Shown here: positions 17,001 to 24,083 of the stretch, piece by piece
Layout: the number at the start of each line of letters is the position of its first letter
How positions within the stretch are numbered: the first letter of the stretch is position 1
Virus record (IMG/VR): IMGVR_UViG_3300009603_000047
Span: 1-27,544 of that record
DNA: 27,544 bases
Strand: one strand, 5' to 3'
Source of the DNA: a virus
The notes under the pieces: generated by a model
The model's input: only the letters and a program-made list of their open reading frames with translations
Told to the model about the DNA's origin: nothing
The model's database searches: none
Made by a program: the position numbers and the translations under genes

Positions 17001-17681
17001 AGCCAGGGTATCAGCTCCCATCTGAGCTGCTTTCCTAGCACCTAGCCTTGCAACAGTCTTTGCGGCAAATGCCGTGCCCCCGGTTAATACCGTCTCTCCA
17101 ATACCGGCTGCCACTTCCGTTGGCAGTTCAACAAGCATCCTGTTAGAAAACTCTACCGGCCCAACCTTATGGCGTTCTGTTAGCCAGGGCATTGCTACAT
17201 CCTGGACTTGCGCCATGATATCGTATTCTTCTGTCATCGTGGGATTACGGCCTTCACGATCACGAAAGGCCTGTTTGTCTGCCTCGACTTGTGCCCCAAG
17301 CTCTACATTACGAGAAGGATCTAGCCTCTCCCCCCAGCTCTCTGGCATTCCACCAGGCTTTAATCCAAACCCAGACGAAACATCCGCCCCGATATCTAAA
17401 ATATCGCTTCCATACTCTCTTGCTCCATGCCATAACATACCGCCTATTCCGCCCTGCTCGTAGGCCTCTTTCAATTCTCCGATTCTCTGAATCTCCTCAA
17501 CCGCAGCACGGCGAGGATATTCCATAGCAGCCTGTGCCGGCTTGCTCTGGAGAATAGGCGCAAGATATTTGCCCGCCAAATTCATTCCCGTCTGGGGAAT
17601 AGGCCGGGCTTGTCGTTCTTCCCTCTGCCGCCGTTGTTCTGCCATCTGGCGTAGTTTTTCTCTTTGTTCTTCGCTAGGCAT
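11085..17681 (-). CDS. giant virion / polyvalent-type protein with embedded C5-cytosine DNA methyltransferase (2198 aa)
   Basis: The largest gene of the window is a single uninterrupted frame whose ATG overlaps the preceding stop as TAATG. Residues 1-25 are a charged helix; about 185-215 is Gly/Ala-rich and hydrophobic, possibly membrane-active. Residues about 366-722 carry a cytosine-5 methyltransferase domain, described in its own entry. From about 750 the protein is mostly helical, with coiled-coil-like segments around 1180-1310. A hydrophobic stretch near 1525-1545 (IGQFLLFAPRFFAARMSFAG), with the region before it, resembles the associated domains of large phage polyvalent proteins. The C-terminal 500 residues are charged and helical. 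The gene lies between portal-side genes and the scaffold, where podovirus-like phages encode internal or ejected proteins. A packaged, DNA-ejected role is inferred; the methyltransferase call is strong. Confidence 0.75.
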   Translation of the reverse strand: MPSEEQREKLRQMAEQRRQREERQARPIPQTGMNLAGKYLAPILQSKPAQAAMEYPRRAAVEEIQRIGELKEAYEQGGIGGMLWHGAREYGSDILDIGADVSSGFGLKPGGMPESWGERLDPSRNVELGAQVEADKQAFRDREGRNPTMTEEYDIMAQVQDVAMPWLTERHKVGPVEFSNRMLVELPTEVAAGIGETVLTGGTAFAAKTVARLGARKAAQMGADTLAQQAARNTVRATTEATRQALLIPKRIDDLAGRIITAPFKAAFTGVRGGIAGTRLTFRGLETMVNKFRRKAQEEGLPMDQVNATAKQAVDDAVNSGHIEGVPFDYVFYDEMFEEQLDNPTWVLPRQEVEGTVTAPVTTVVRLAESMAGTGTLAGGLKPGSYVNVHVDEYDPEIIQAFNIAHGTNFTARSIADDASLQSLIASNAEHYHASPVCKKFSLINPNRIVDENDYAIATSVARNIRMTSPKTITIENVPQYQNTLLFKQITDAIDADSIGYKWDVQLVNAADYGGSQHRPRMLLRAVRNDVGELPALPEKTGPTDWYDNLEDLIKAEEDAGNAMSLAQAFRPITRETHWEVDRIRTMIAEGKLDSNRPILTTGGSGVFEEANARNSGRNLHTREYAGPQAGGTLVASKGQVPRIILPGPTGIDDEATKVIRATPDMWKRYMGLPDDFVIPPPGKYGKDYTGNQLAKTVLGNGIHGAVTRDFIQPIVDIHQAKRLVDTPDIRPNAANDFAAQQASANDNTFGVPDIEMVSPRTGFGSKMLQTYQNVKSAIADKTAVNATNNLMATANNMLRRKSTIIPDLFQRRTKPETAEELYERGIGREAADKIKSWSDGTANRVEGHATVVREKTGIGIATIQALFPKLLKSNMGGPIERRIAQSFDADNNIVTAQGELLENLLLSEKQGNQINFAFTDEYFIDNNIDQTVLGNSIVDLSTPAGQRYKNIAPGDVKKNMRGEDISLTLQPGYRDVVERLPLYVAALKSAVVTLDKDLIGRVNKRGGSLFGFKEGDKVSAYDIMSELAAIPKRYEAQLIQEGVGGAGKARHVLYNEGAGYQPSNVMGESVQDDGVLSRGLSELELSDQGDIPKRWGVKSVKEREMPSQALGMFFRHVYASPAVSNGEFVEYAGNIVQNRKLGQYVNRIANENMKGRYGTVAQLVGEKVYKKYNINLVEIKRLLKNVARREWTGRGRQARLLSRAEVIIAEMEAAGKITPNVTSDLGDIDISVIARAETDRLEASLVKWRKEIDSLMTNKGWNKAEKERLTKLFKKATRDMEQMKKEVTGRMGQLSGIGLEGHYFPVLFRDAIIESQEFIKRTTDPSGFAKAYMALNNLMRTYGATGDMSAMGIQGWSTVMNDALRRVVEDPLRKGTGRGQHLLVADRRGDGITAIRDSWEAFVHAGPEVVGEFFQLQDVLAKQTGRATPLEAASSGLAILGNAPDMFLNRRMAQFPGLKNFDRAFTHYGNVLRYQLFDAEMQLRMVDTGMTTKQLIDSGDAAQISSIVNVMTGVGKRGYGGSIGQFLLFAPRFFAARMSFAGHAIKGAAKGDRATLQERIAKQYMSKMMGTATFLTFAINEAMGEETDISPWLRDEATGKWHFNPNFMRIHVGDLDISLFGPWDTMFRIASTPFFAVANGIGEGGGIDESFKAFRGLVSGPAASLAMDLATGTDAIGQTTRPIVGKQLVDGEIVHVSNFDSLMSGQTIGTLAEHLIPFAWDELFRADPGKESLIQRTYGGVQQIRQGDVLGGGADIATAAGQGLGQLFGIKSSYESLNETLDEVYASVLELGPTNVDLQEAFSMTEGELAEYLRDIGKGGWNDGRGFDVSLSIRRLLSGNQTPSFSEVAGDYRKNIKRMTEEGRFADILSPEDWEKAKAKIDERVRNSASEYTRYKAERDRLLVEEQNFLQVAEDAFIANGMQNITTYYADVREIRKEASDKRRALTGPQGAFRGVDELFTFGRESSLGILSNADVDVYDFAQASYYDKLYGEDNIIIPATGEPDWDKRDRKLEEWAVDMKKRFKTLADSDIASYLLRVQQSAKREAPPVASAMLEISERIAQSGYYEVEKNYLVERLNRQYPRRAQETMELYNQWKHQSSKDRKKTEHKNDLFRVLLKNAREAKIEFQAANPKVDAMLQVTTGWDSDPLTRLGQTTQGVLQQIERNPMDTSTILSFFGDILSEDVTQETLYKYHQP
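15516..16586 (-). other. embedded C5-cytosine methyltransferase domain (residues ~366-722 of the giant protein)
   Basis: The canonical motifs occur in order. Motif I is ESMAGTGTLAGGLKPG at about 369-384, and the acidic motif II is HVDEYDP at 390-396. Motif IV is HASPVCKKFS, with the nucleophile Cys438 and Val437 replacing the usual second Pro. Motif VI is TIENV with Glu476. Motif VIII is NAADYGGSQHRPR with Gln517, Arg519 and Arg521. A variable region at about 530-655 probably recognises the target sequence. The IX/X region reads MGLPDDF (671-677) and VLGNGIHGAV (698-707). All main catalytic residues are present, so transfer of methyl from S-adenosylmethionine to cytosine C5 is plausible. The 'H-A-S-P-x-C' form is that of a divergent subfamily also found in phages. 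Confidence 0.85.
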
Positions 17682-18046
17682 TAATAAAAGATGAACCTCG
17701 TTCTTGGATTAGTAAACTGCTGTGTGACTCCCCTCTCGAATTGCGGTAGCTGACCATATCTCTTAGTCCACGGATCTGTTTCCAGATAGTCCATGAATGT
17801 AGCAGGGGGTTGACCCTGGCGGAATGATCTGCCAATTTCACCAAGATAATCACCATAAACATCCTGATATGCCCTTTGCATATAGCGACTGCGACGTGGG
17901 CTTTGGCTTCCAAAGGCTTCTCCGGCAGGCGAACTAAAGTATGCCGCCTGTGGAAGCTGGGCTAAAACCATTTGCCCAACCGCCGGCGATAATGATCCCC
18001 AGCCACCACCCGCTAGGTAGTCTGTAAATGCATCACCATTAGCCAT
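17681..18046 (-). CDS. small virion-module protein with F-x-x-Y motifs (121 aa)
   Basis: A protein of unknown family. It contains A-F-T-D-Y-L at residues 6-11 and T-F-M-D-Y-L at 83-88, a motif that recurs in the neighbouring 239-aa protein, together with QSPRRSRYMQRAYQDVYGDY in the middle. It is rich in Gly, Tyr, Phe and Gln and has no membrane segment. AGGAGTTAATC precedes the ATG, and its stop overlaps the giant gene's start, suggesting coupled synthesis of the two. It may bind the giant protein or the capsid through the repeated motif; this is inference. Confidence 0.55.
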   Translation of the reverse strand: MANGDAFTDYLAGGGWGSLSPAVGQMVLAQLPQAAYFSSPAGEAFGSQSPRRSRYMQRAYQDVYGDYLGEIGRSFRQGQPPATFMDYLETDPWTKRYGQLPQFERGVTQQFTNPRTRFIFY

Positions 18047-18055
18047 GATTAACTC

Positions 18056-18775
18056 CTATCCATAAAGTTGAGACAGTGCAGTGCTTGCATCAGTTCCGCC
18101 ACCTGTCTGTGTCAGGAAGTAATTCAAGAAATTACCCATTGGGTTCTGGCCCACATATGCATCATATAATTCATTCAAGACACCCCCCATAGCCTGTCCA
18201 ACAACACCCCCATAAAGGCCACCGCCCGGTCGTTGTAATGCCAAGAGATTCGCTAGGCCAAGCCTGTTTTCCCTTGCGCCCTGCCCGCTTGCATATAGTT
18301 CCCTAAACAGGGTAGCTTCTTCCGGGCTAATGGTTCTTGGTACCGCGGGCCCTGGAGATACACCAGCACCAGGCACGGGCTCACCAATGCCTGTTAGATA
18401 CTCTAGAAAGCCACCAGGCCCTGTGCCCTCCGGCATTTGACTGATGCGACCAATCTCCCCCGCTAAAGAGCGTAAGTCTGTTGGAGTCGCGCCAGTATAT
18501 CCACCCATAAAATCAGCAAAGCTACCACCAAACCCGGTCTGTGTACCGAATCTTGGTGTGCCTCCACCAAAGCCACCCAGATAATATTGCTGTAGTAGAG
18601 GTGACTGCAAGCCATACAGTGCGTTACGCATCACAGACCCTGGCGCAGTCCTGCGTGTAGCAAATTGTCTAAACCGTTCTGCCGGAGTAAACGCTGTTTC
18701 CCCTAGCCAGTCTGTATCTATCCCCCCTATACCTGCAAATAAATCTTCCATCGATGCATCGTTGCCATTGGGCAT
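18056..18775 (-). CDS. Gly-rich virion-module protein with repeated F-x-x-Y/F motifs (239 aa)
   Basis: A Gly/Pro-rich, probably flexible protein. Related motifs appear as S-F-A-D-F-M-G-G-Y (about 85-93), G-F-L-E-Y-L-T-G (122-129) and N-F-L-N-Y-F-L-T (215-222), each after a Gly-rich linker. A helical part (EEATLFRELYASGQGARENR) separates the last two. The start has a strong TTAGGAGG site. It is placed between the 667-aa protein and the 121-aa protein that shares its motif, so both may be built from one repeated module. The N-terminal D-L-F-A-G-I-G-G resembles methyltransferase motif I by chance only. Function unknown. Confidence 0.55.
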   Translation of the reverse strand: MPNGNDASMEDLFAGIGGIDTDWLGETAFTPAERFRQFATRRTAPGSVMRNALYGLQSPLLQQYYLGGFGGGTPRFGTQTGFGGSFADFMGGYTGATPTDLRSLAGEIGRISQMPEGTGPGGFLEYLTGIGEPVPGAGVSPGPAVPRTISPEEATLFRELYASGQGARENRLGLANLLALQRPGGGLYGGVVGQAMGGVLNELYDAYVGQNPMGNFLNYFLTQTGGGTDASTALSQLYG

Positions 18776-18785
18776 GTTGAACCTC

Positions 18786-20789
18786 CTAATATGGTCTTTC
18801 CTTCATAAAGGTAACTAAAAATTCCTCTCGTGTTTTACCTGCTGCTTCCCAGTTTTTAAGGTTGTCTGCCATCTGCTCCCGCATTCTTTGCTTTAACCAG
18901 GGCTCTGCATCAGGCGGTAAGTTATAGTCTGCCACCAGTCTCGCTGTTCTTCTAGCCGAACCAGAGCTATCGGGATCCATAAACAGCATTCTTTGATACT
19001 GAGTATTCGCATCCATTTCTTCACCCAAGATATCCTCATACGTTACGCCCATAAACTGGGACATGTTGTCTCGTAAGTTTTCTGCCGCATCAAAGAACAT
19101 CCCTCGTCTATTCCTTGGATTATCCATAAACTGATTAGCCCAGTTTGTAAAGTGGTCGTGTTCTTGTGTCAGGTCTTCATCTATATATTGTGGTAGTTTA
19201 ACTCCTTCTACTATCTGGTAATTAACACCTTTTGCTGGGTTGTCTCCTGGCCGACCCTCTGTATCCCAGGGTTCGGTTAAGTAATACAGCATTTCCGCTT
19301 CTGCATATAATTCCGGAAGCTTCTGTCGATAATCATATCGGCCTGATCCTTCTCTCTGATTAAACGCATTCAAGAACCTAGTGTAATAATCAGGGTATCC
19401 TGGACCGTAGGCCTCTTCTTTTGGCTTTGCCCAAATTTTGTCCCACATTGGGTCTAATCCTTCTTCCATTAACGCCTCTTCTTCTGTGGGCGTGAATCTT
19501 CCTTTAGGCATAGTCCCGCTTGCTTGCATAAGATCACGGTCTACTGCCCTTAATCGGTCATATGGAGTGCTATCTAGTGGGTGACCCAGCATTTGTTCTT
19601 GCGGACTGAGTTCGTCTGGTTCCAACCCTTCTTCCATTAACGCCTCTGCATCCCAATCGCCAGCCGAACCCGGCATAAAGTATGGTTTGTATTTATCCTG
19701 ATCCGCGTCACCTAAATAAATATTGGACGGTATGTCTTGTTTCCATGACTCTACTGGCAAGGAAGTTGCCAGGCGGGGTGTGGGCTGCATAGTTGCAGTA
19801 ACATCTTTGGATTCCTGATCCATAGAAAACTGTACAGCATCCACGGCATTTTGCCACGTCTGCATACTATTCCATTTATTGGGGTCAGCTGCACCACCGC
19901 TTATTTTGTTGCGATAATCCTCGAGCCACTCGTTCACCATGCCCATGTCTAGCTCTCCGGTCTGATAGTTACGCTCGTCTCCTATATATGCCTTCAGCGC
20001 GGCTGGGCCTTCATCTTTCAGAATATCATCTAAGACCCGGAAGTATTCTCGAGTCATTGCCTTGTCTTCTAGTTCCATAAACTTATTATTGGTTTGCTCG
20101 CTTACTCCCTGGCCTAACGTATGCTCCCAGGCTGCTTTGTTCCCCAGTTGGTTTAACTGCCAATTATCCCCGGCAGTGGTAATGCTATCTGTTATGGCGT
20201 CACCGATACCTTCTCCGATTGCCATTGTCCCCTCGCCTTGTGCCACCACACCCTCACCCAGTGGAGAGAACACGTTTTCCCCAAGCCAGTCACCAACGCC
20301 ACTGAATATGTTTTTAATATCTGCTAGGAGGCCCCGGTCTTCAGCCTCGTCTTCAATCCTGTCAACAGCTCCGGTAAATGCCGGATGGTTAGAAATAGCA
20401 TTTGCTTCATCAAAGAGGCCTTCGTCGTTGGTATTGAAGCCCACCTCGACAGCAGGAAATTCCTCAAGGAGACTGGCAATGTCTGGGACATCAAGCCCTG
20501 GACCCCAGGGTGTTAACATCCCTGTTACTCCAGCAAGAGCTGCCGGGTCGGCAGATCCTGCCATTTCAATCTGATATGCGGCTTTCTCGACGGCAAACTC
20601 ATCATCTTCATAAGCGGACGCCATATCATAATCTTCCATATGGCCCAGCATAGTATTGCCGAAATCTTCCATTGATTCCTCAAATGTCTTATCACCGTAG
20701 TACATATCCCAGAAAACATTCGCTGGGCCTCCCGTCCATATACTCGCAGCCAACTCAGGAATTCTATTTAAATGACTACGCTGCTCCAT
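18786..20789 (-). CDS. large acidic virion-module protein (667 aa)
   Basis: An acidic protein with many Asp, Glu, Trp and Met residues. Residues about 156-205 (ADIKNIFSGVGDWLGENVFS onward through Gly-rich GEGVVAQGEGTMAIGEGIGD) could form an amphipathic or membrane-interacting helix pair. E-A-L-M-E-E-G-L-E/D-P occurs at 382-391 and 438-447, encoded by a 21-base identical DNA repeat. The C-terminal third is helical (LKQRMREQMADNLKNWEAAG). AGGAGGG precedes the ATG, which directly follows the portal stop. Position after the portal suggests an internal or portal-associated virion protein; no family is recognised. Confidence 0.55.
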   Translation of the reverse strand: MEQRSHLNRIPELAASIWTGGPANVFWDMYYGDKTFEESMEDFGNTMLGHMEDYDMASAYEDDEFAVEKAAYQIEMAGSADPAALAGVTGMLTPWGPGLDVPDIASLLEEFPAVEVGFNTNDEGLFDEANAISNHPAFTGAVDRIEDEAEDRGLLADIKNIFSGVGDWLGENVFSPLGEGVVAQGEGTMAIGEGIGDAITDSITTAGDNWQLNQLGNKAAWEHTLGQGVSEQTNNKFMELEDKAMTREYFRVLDDILKDEGPAALKAYIGDERNYQTGELDMGMVNEWLEDYRNKISGGAADPNKWNSMQTWQNAVDAVQFSMDQESKDVTATMQPTPRLATSLPVESWKQDIPSNIYLGDADQDKYKPYFMPGSAGDWDAEALMEEGLEPDELSPQEQMLGHPLDSTPYDRLRAVDRDLMQASGTMPKGRFTPTEEEALMEEGLDPMWDKIWAKPKEEAYGPGYPDYYTRFLNAFNQREGSGRYDYRQKLPELYAEAEMLYYLTEPWDTEGRPGDNPAKGVNYQIVEGVKLPQYIDEDLTQEHDHFTNWANQFMDNPRNRRGMFFDAAENLRDNMSQFMGVTYEDILGEEMDANTQYQRMLFMDPDSSGSARRTARLVADYNLPPDAEPWLKQRMREQMADNLKNWEAAGKTREEFLVTFMKERPY
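19459..19647. repeat. 21-bp direct repeat inside the 667-aa gene
   Basis: The same 21 bases (CCTTCTTCCATTAACGCCTC plus T) occur at 19459-19479 and at 19627-19647, 168 bases apart, so the spacing is a multiple of three and the repeat is in frame. It encodes the duplicated E-A-L-M-E-E-G-L peptide. Identity at DNA level, with a few matched bases beyond, suggests a fairly recent local duplication of a short linear motif. Confidence 0.8.
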
Positions 20790-22637
20790 TTATGGCCCTC
20801 CTTGTGCGCCAGGTCTCGGAGTGCCCGGCGGTACTAGTGGTCCTGCTTGTGGCGTAGGAGCTGGAGGGGGTACGCCCATCATGGCATTAGGCATTACTTC
20901 TGGTCGGGTAGTCGGTGGTCCCCCGGGAGGTCCGGTCGGGGAAGGGGGTCCGCCCGGTCCGGGGGGTCCCCCCGGTCCTGGGGGTCCACCGGCCTGCATT
21001 GCCATTTGTTGCTGCATCATCTGTGCAGCCTGTCGCTTCTGCATGATCACGTTCATCAATTCTCCTGTATAAAAACTGACGAGATCCTCACGCCCTTGAC
21101 GCTCGGATGCTCGGAGTAGCGTCCACAATGCTGCTTCCGGCAACATTCTTTCCGCCATTTGTTCCTTAATAGAGTCATCCATCTGGTCGGCGTCTTGTAT
21201 AGCCAAGATTCTATCTCTGATTGCACGATCTGACAAGAGAGGCGTTGGGCCTTCCCTGGCAATCTGTGCCATTGAGTACCTGGTCATATCGTCCTGTGGC
21301 AATTGTCCGACCAGATTCACGACCGGAACGCCGGTAGCTTTCAGCATATCAGGTTCAATTGTCTCTGTGAAATACATTCTATGCCGATCCATTCCTGATA
21401 ACTCTAGCGACTGGAACGATCCGGTTACATATTGATCTGATACTAAATTGAATATCATTTCGTAGGCTTTCTCTACGCCTCTCAGGTATTTACTTACTAC
21501 TGTTTCCACTCCCTGTCGGAGTGTATTAATAGCAAACCCTGAGAGCTGGAAGGGGACATCCCCATATACTGAGTAGGGGATAGCACCTCTTTGCATTTCC
21601 CCGGATACGAGCTGCATAAACGCACCTGTTTCCTTGGCCACTTCCAGAAGTCCCAGGGGTTCCACGTTCTCGTTTTGTGAAAGCGCAATCTCAGAACCCT
21701 CCAGGTATGGATCTTCATCTAAAGTTTTTGTTCCATCTCTGGATCTTACAATAAGCCCCTGCCTCCTGGATCTTGCTGTCATCTCCAGCATTGTACTCAT
21801 CATCATGTTATGTTTTTCGTACAAATCCCTAGTGGACGTGTACACTGCTTCGCCTACATCAGCGATAGTATTGTCCATATTCGTATGGGTCATAGCGATT
21901 ATGTATGGATTAGATCCTATCGGTCCCAAAAATACAGGAACCTGGTTGGCTCCGTGCTTGGTTTGTTTCTTCACAACCCTGATTAAAGGCTGATTCTCAG
22001 AGCCTGCGTGGATAATAATCGTGTTCATTTCCTTATCATAGAAGTCATAGACATCTATGCCCTCGGCTGTATACTGGCTATCCCAATCGACGCGTACATT
22101 ATATTGCGCCAGTATCTGATCTCTGGTCTTAGGAACCTTGTAACACGCCCACTCTAATCCGTCTGATCCGACGCCCCAGTAAGTATGCATCGGGTCCCAG
22201 GGTGTGATATCCACGTATGTTGTGCCATCGTCCCGTTTTGCCAGCAAGGCTCTGCCGGAGTACCATCCACGGAGTGAAGAATACCATGCAAGTTGATCTC
22301 GTACCGTGGGCAGCATCATACGGCAGAGCCTCTCATCCGCTGCTTTAATAATACCAATAAGGAATCTTTCCTTTAAATCATTGCGGTCGCGTAGTTCCGG
22401 GTCGGCCTGGTCGTGCGGAATACGCACAGTCATCTCAGCTCCTGCTATCCACCCGATTACTTTCTGTGCGTAATTGTGTGGTTCATTAGAAGTATATGAC
22501 TGATAGCCTTCCCCTGCGTCATAGGGGTCCAGCCTGTACAGAGAATGGTCATCCTGCATTCTCTGTCTGAGCGGTTCGGTCGCATTATAGTGGGCATCCA
22601 CTAACTTAACGATATCTTCTGGTTTTCTACGTGCCAT
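20790..22637 (-). CDS. portal protein with collagen-like C-terminal tail (615 aa)
   Basis: It directly follows the large terminase, where phage portals are encoded, and its size fits. The N-terminal region has helix and clip-type features (VDAHYNATEPLRQRMQDDHS, then YTSNEPHNYAQKVIGWIAGA), the wing-like segment YVDITPWDPMHTYWGVG, and a core helix region (VYTSTRDLYEKHNMMMSTML; SGFAINTLRQGVETVVSKYL), a layout seen in portals of podovirus-like environmental phages. Residues 549-615 are an unusual Gly/Pro-rich tail with G-G-P-P-G-P repeats, after a Gln/Met-rich helix (RQAAQMMQQQMAMQ). Portals form the dodecameric DNA entry and exit channel. The tail is low-complexity and probably disordered, or collagen-like. 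The Shine-Dalgarno is weak, so translation may be coupled to the terminase gene. Confidence 0.8.
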   Translation of the reverse strand: MARRKPEDIVKLVDAHYNATEPLRQRMQDDHSLYRLDPYDAGEGYQSYTSNEPHNYAQKVIGWIAGAEMTVRIPHDQADPELRDRNDLKERFLIGIIKAADERLCRMMLPTVRDQLAWYSSLRGWYSGRALLAKRDDGTTYVDITPWDPMHTYWGVGSDGLEWACYKVPKTRDQILAQYNVRVDWDSQYTAEGIDVYDFYDKEMNTIIIHAGSENQPLIRVVKKQTKHGANQVPVFLGPIGSNPYIIAMTHTNMDNTIADVGEAVYTSTRDLYEKHNMMMSTMLEMTARSRRQGLIVRSRDGTKTLDEDPYLEGSEIALSQNENVEPLGLLEVAKETGAFMQLVSGEMQRGAIPYSVYGDVPFQLSGFAINTLRQGVETVVSKYLRGVEKAYEMIFNLVSDQYVTGSFQSLELSGMDRHRMYFTETIEPDMLKATGVPVVNLVGQLPQDDMTRYSMAQIAREGPTPLLSDRAIRDRILAIQDADQMDDSIKEQMAERMLPEAALWTLLRASERQGREDLVSFYTGELMNVIMQKRQAAQMMQQQMAMQAGGPPGPGGPPGPGGPPSPTGPPGGPPTTRPEVMPNAMMGVPPPAPTPQAGPLVPPGTPRPGAQGGP

Positions 22638-23996
22638 TTATACCCACCTTTTTACGCGAATACTGTCACGGTTGTGTACATATCCGTAGCCAAACTTATC
22701 AATCAGTCCATAGATAAGGGCTTTGACGCCGTGATTGTTCTTATCTTCAGGTACTTCCCCCACTATATTACCTTCTCTATCTGTTTTCCACCTATATGCT
22801 TTCGTTTGTCCGTCGAAAGGATTAGGCGATGCACCGAATTCTGACAGTAATCCCTGGCACTTTGCGTCTATTACTATCTTTGGTGCGTGTGTAGAGGGGT
22901 CAATTTTAAGCCAGCTCTTCAATCTTTCAGATCCTTCATTGATTTTTATCTTCTGACTAGCCATAAAGAGCCCTGCTTTATCCAGCCACAGCTCTGCGGG
23001 AGCTGCCATTGCCTGGTGCTGGGTACCGGCTATATCAATGACGCCGTACTTTACATCCCGCCACCACGGCCTGGCAGTAACAATATCTATAATATCCTCG
23101 GTTATTAAACCCTGTTCATATATTTCATCGATAACCCGTATCTGTTCCCCAACGAATTGTATCACCTCGACTGCATATGCTCCGGCGTACCCCGGGTCCA
23201 TCCATATATGAACAGGGACATGGGGATCATACTCCACGTTGCCGACATGTGCATCAGGCCGGAACTCAGGGAAGACCAGACCCCTTGGAGGACTGGGCTT
23301 TCCTGCTATACGTTCCATAAAAAAGTCATCGCTGGCTAAATTCTTCAGCCTGATAATCTCTGGATCGTTCTCTCCGCCCGGATATAAATACTTATTAGTC
23401 CAGCTCGGTAGGGAATAGGCCCTGGCCTGCTTATCAGCTCCCGATGCCCACGCTGTAAACATCTGTGGATACCATCCGAGAGATCCCTCAAATGTACCTG
23501 AGAGGAACAGCCATCCCTTTTTAGGGGCACATCTGCCCATAAGCCTGTGGAATGTATCTAAATCCAGTTGAGATGCCTCGCACCCAAGTATTCCGTTGGG
23601 GGCTCTCATTGCCAGTGTCCTGTGGTCTTTAGCGGATTTAGTCTCTATCCTCGTGCCGTCCACCAATTCCAGGAACCCGGGATCTACACGGAGAGAATAT
23701 TTCTTTAACATCTTCAATATCCCAAAATTATCCTTGAGATATTCAAATTCAGCCCTTGTTCTTTCGTAGTCCGCAGCTACCAGCCAATATAACGCAGGAC
23801 CATGTTCTTCATTATGTAAGAAATACTGGTGCAGGAGATACTTGGAAGCAATCATGCTCTTACCAGCCTGCTCTCCCCCGGCCACGAGGTTAAACCGATA
23901 CGGAGAATCTATAATAACCTTCTGCTCCTTGGTAGGAACAAAGCCCACTATATCAAATACCTGGTCTCTAACCGGCTTCCTAACGGCAGTAGTCAT
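22638..23996 (-). CDS. terL: terminase large subunit (452 aa)
   Basis: The packaging motor ATPase and nuclease. Walker A is A-G-G-E-Q-A-G-K-S at 39-47. The Walker B-like acidic strand is G-I-L-G-C-E with Glu140. The coupling motif is L-F-L-S-G-T-F-E-G around 163-171. The C-terminal RNase H-like nuclease has H-I-W-M-D-P-G-Y (Asp267), Y-G-V-I-D-I-A-G (Asp321), and a last acidic/His cluster E-D-K-N-N-H-G-V-K-A (Asp418, His422). The length is normal for the family. The start follows AGAGGTAAAAG, inside the stop region of a 27-aa gene. It works with the small subunit and portal to pump DNA into the procapsid and cut it. No frame break is seen. Confidence 0.92.
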   Translation of the reverse strand: MTTAVRKPVRDQVFDIVGFVPTKEQKVIIDSPYRFNLVAGGEQAGKSMIASKYLLHQYFLHNEEHGPALYWLVAADYERTRAEFEYLKDNFGILKMLKKYSLRVDPGFLELVDGTRIETKSAKDHRTLAMRAPNGILGCEASQLDLDTFHRLMGRCAPKKGWLFLSGTFEGSLGWYPQMFTAWASGADKQARAYSLPSWTNKYLYPGGENDPEIIRLKNLASDDFFMERIAGKPSPPRGLVFPEFRPDAHVGNVEYDPHVPVHIWMDPGYAGAYAVEVIQFVGEQIRVIDEIYEQGLITEDIIDIVTARPWWRDVKYGVIDIAGTQHQAMAAPAELWLDKAGLFMASQKIKINEGSERLKSWLKIDPSTHAPKIVIDAKCQGLLSEFGASPNPFDGQTKAYRWKTDREGNIVGEVPEDKNNHGVKALIYGLIDKFGYGYVHNRDSIRVKRWV

Positions 23997-23999
23997 CTT

Positions 24000-24083
24000 T
24001 TACCTCTTGCGTCCCACCTTATCATGCTTACGTGCCTTCTTACGGGCCTTCTTCATCTGCTTAATCGACTTGGGCTTCGCCAT
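24000..24083 (-). CDS. very small Lys/Arg-rich peptide between terminase genes (27 aa)
   Basis: The frame encodes MAKPKSIKQMKKARKKARKH followed by DKVGRKR, about half Lys or Arg. AAGAGGA lies about seven bases before its ATG, and the frame overlaps the end of the small terminase gene by 23 bases and stops just before the large terminase, whose ribosome site falls at its end. Such tight nesting suggests either a real DNA-binding peptide or a leader that couples translation of the large subunit. No family recognised. Confidence 0.55.
   Translation of the reverse strand: MAKPKSIKQMKKARKKARKHDKVGRKR

Noticed and set aside
18722-18748. D-L-F-A-G-I-G-G near the start of the 239-aa protein, identical to C5-methyltransferase motif I
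   Set aside because: No motif IV, VI or VIII follows in this protein, and the surrounding sequence is a Gly-rich repeat protein; taken as coincidence.
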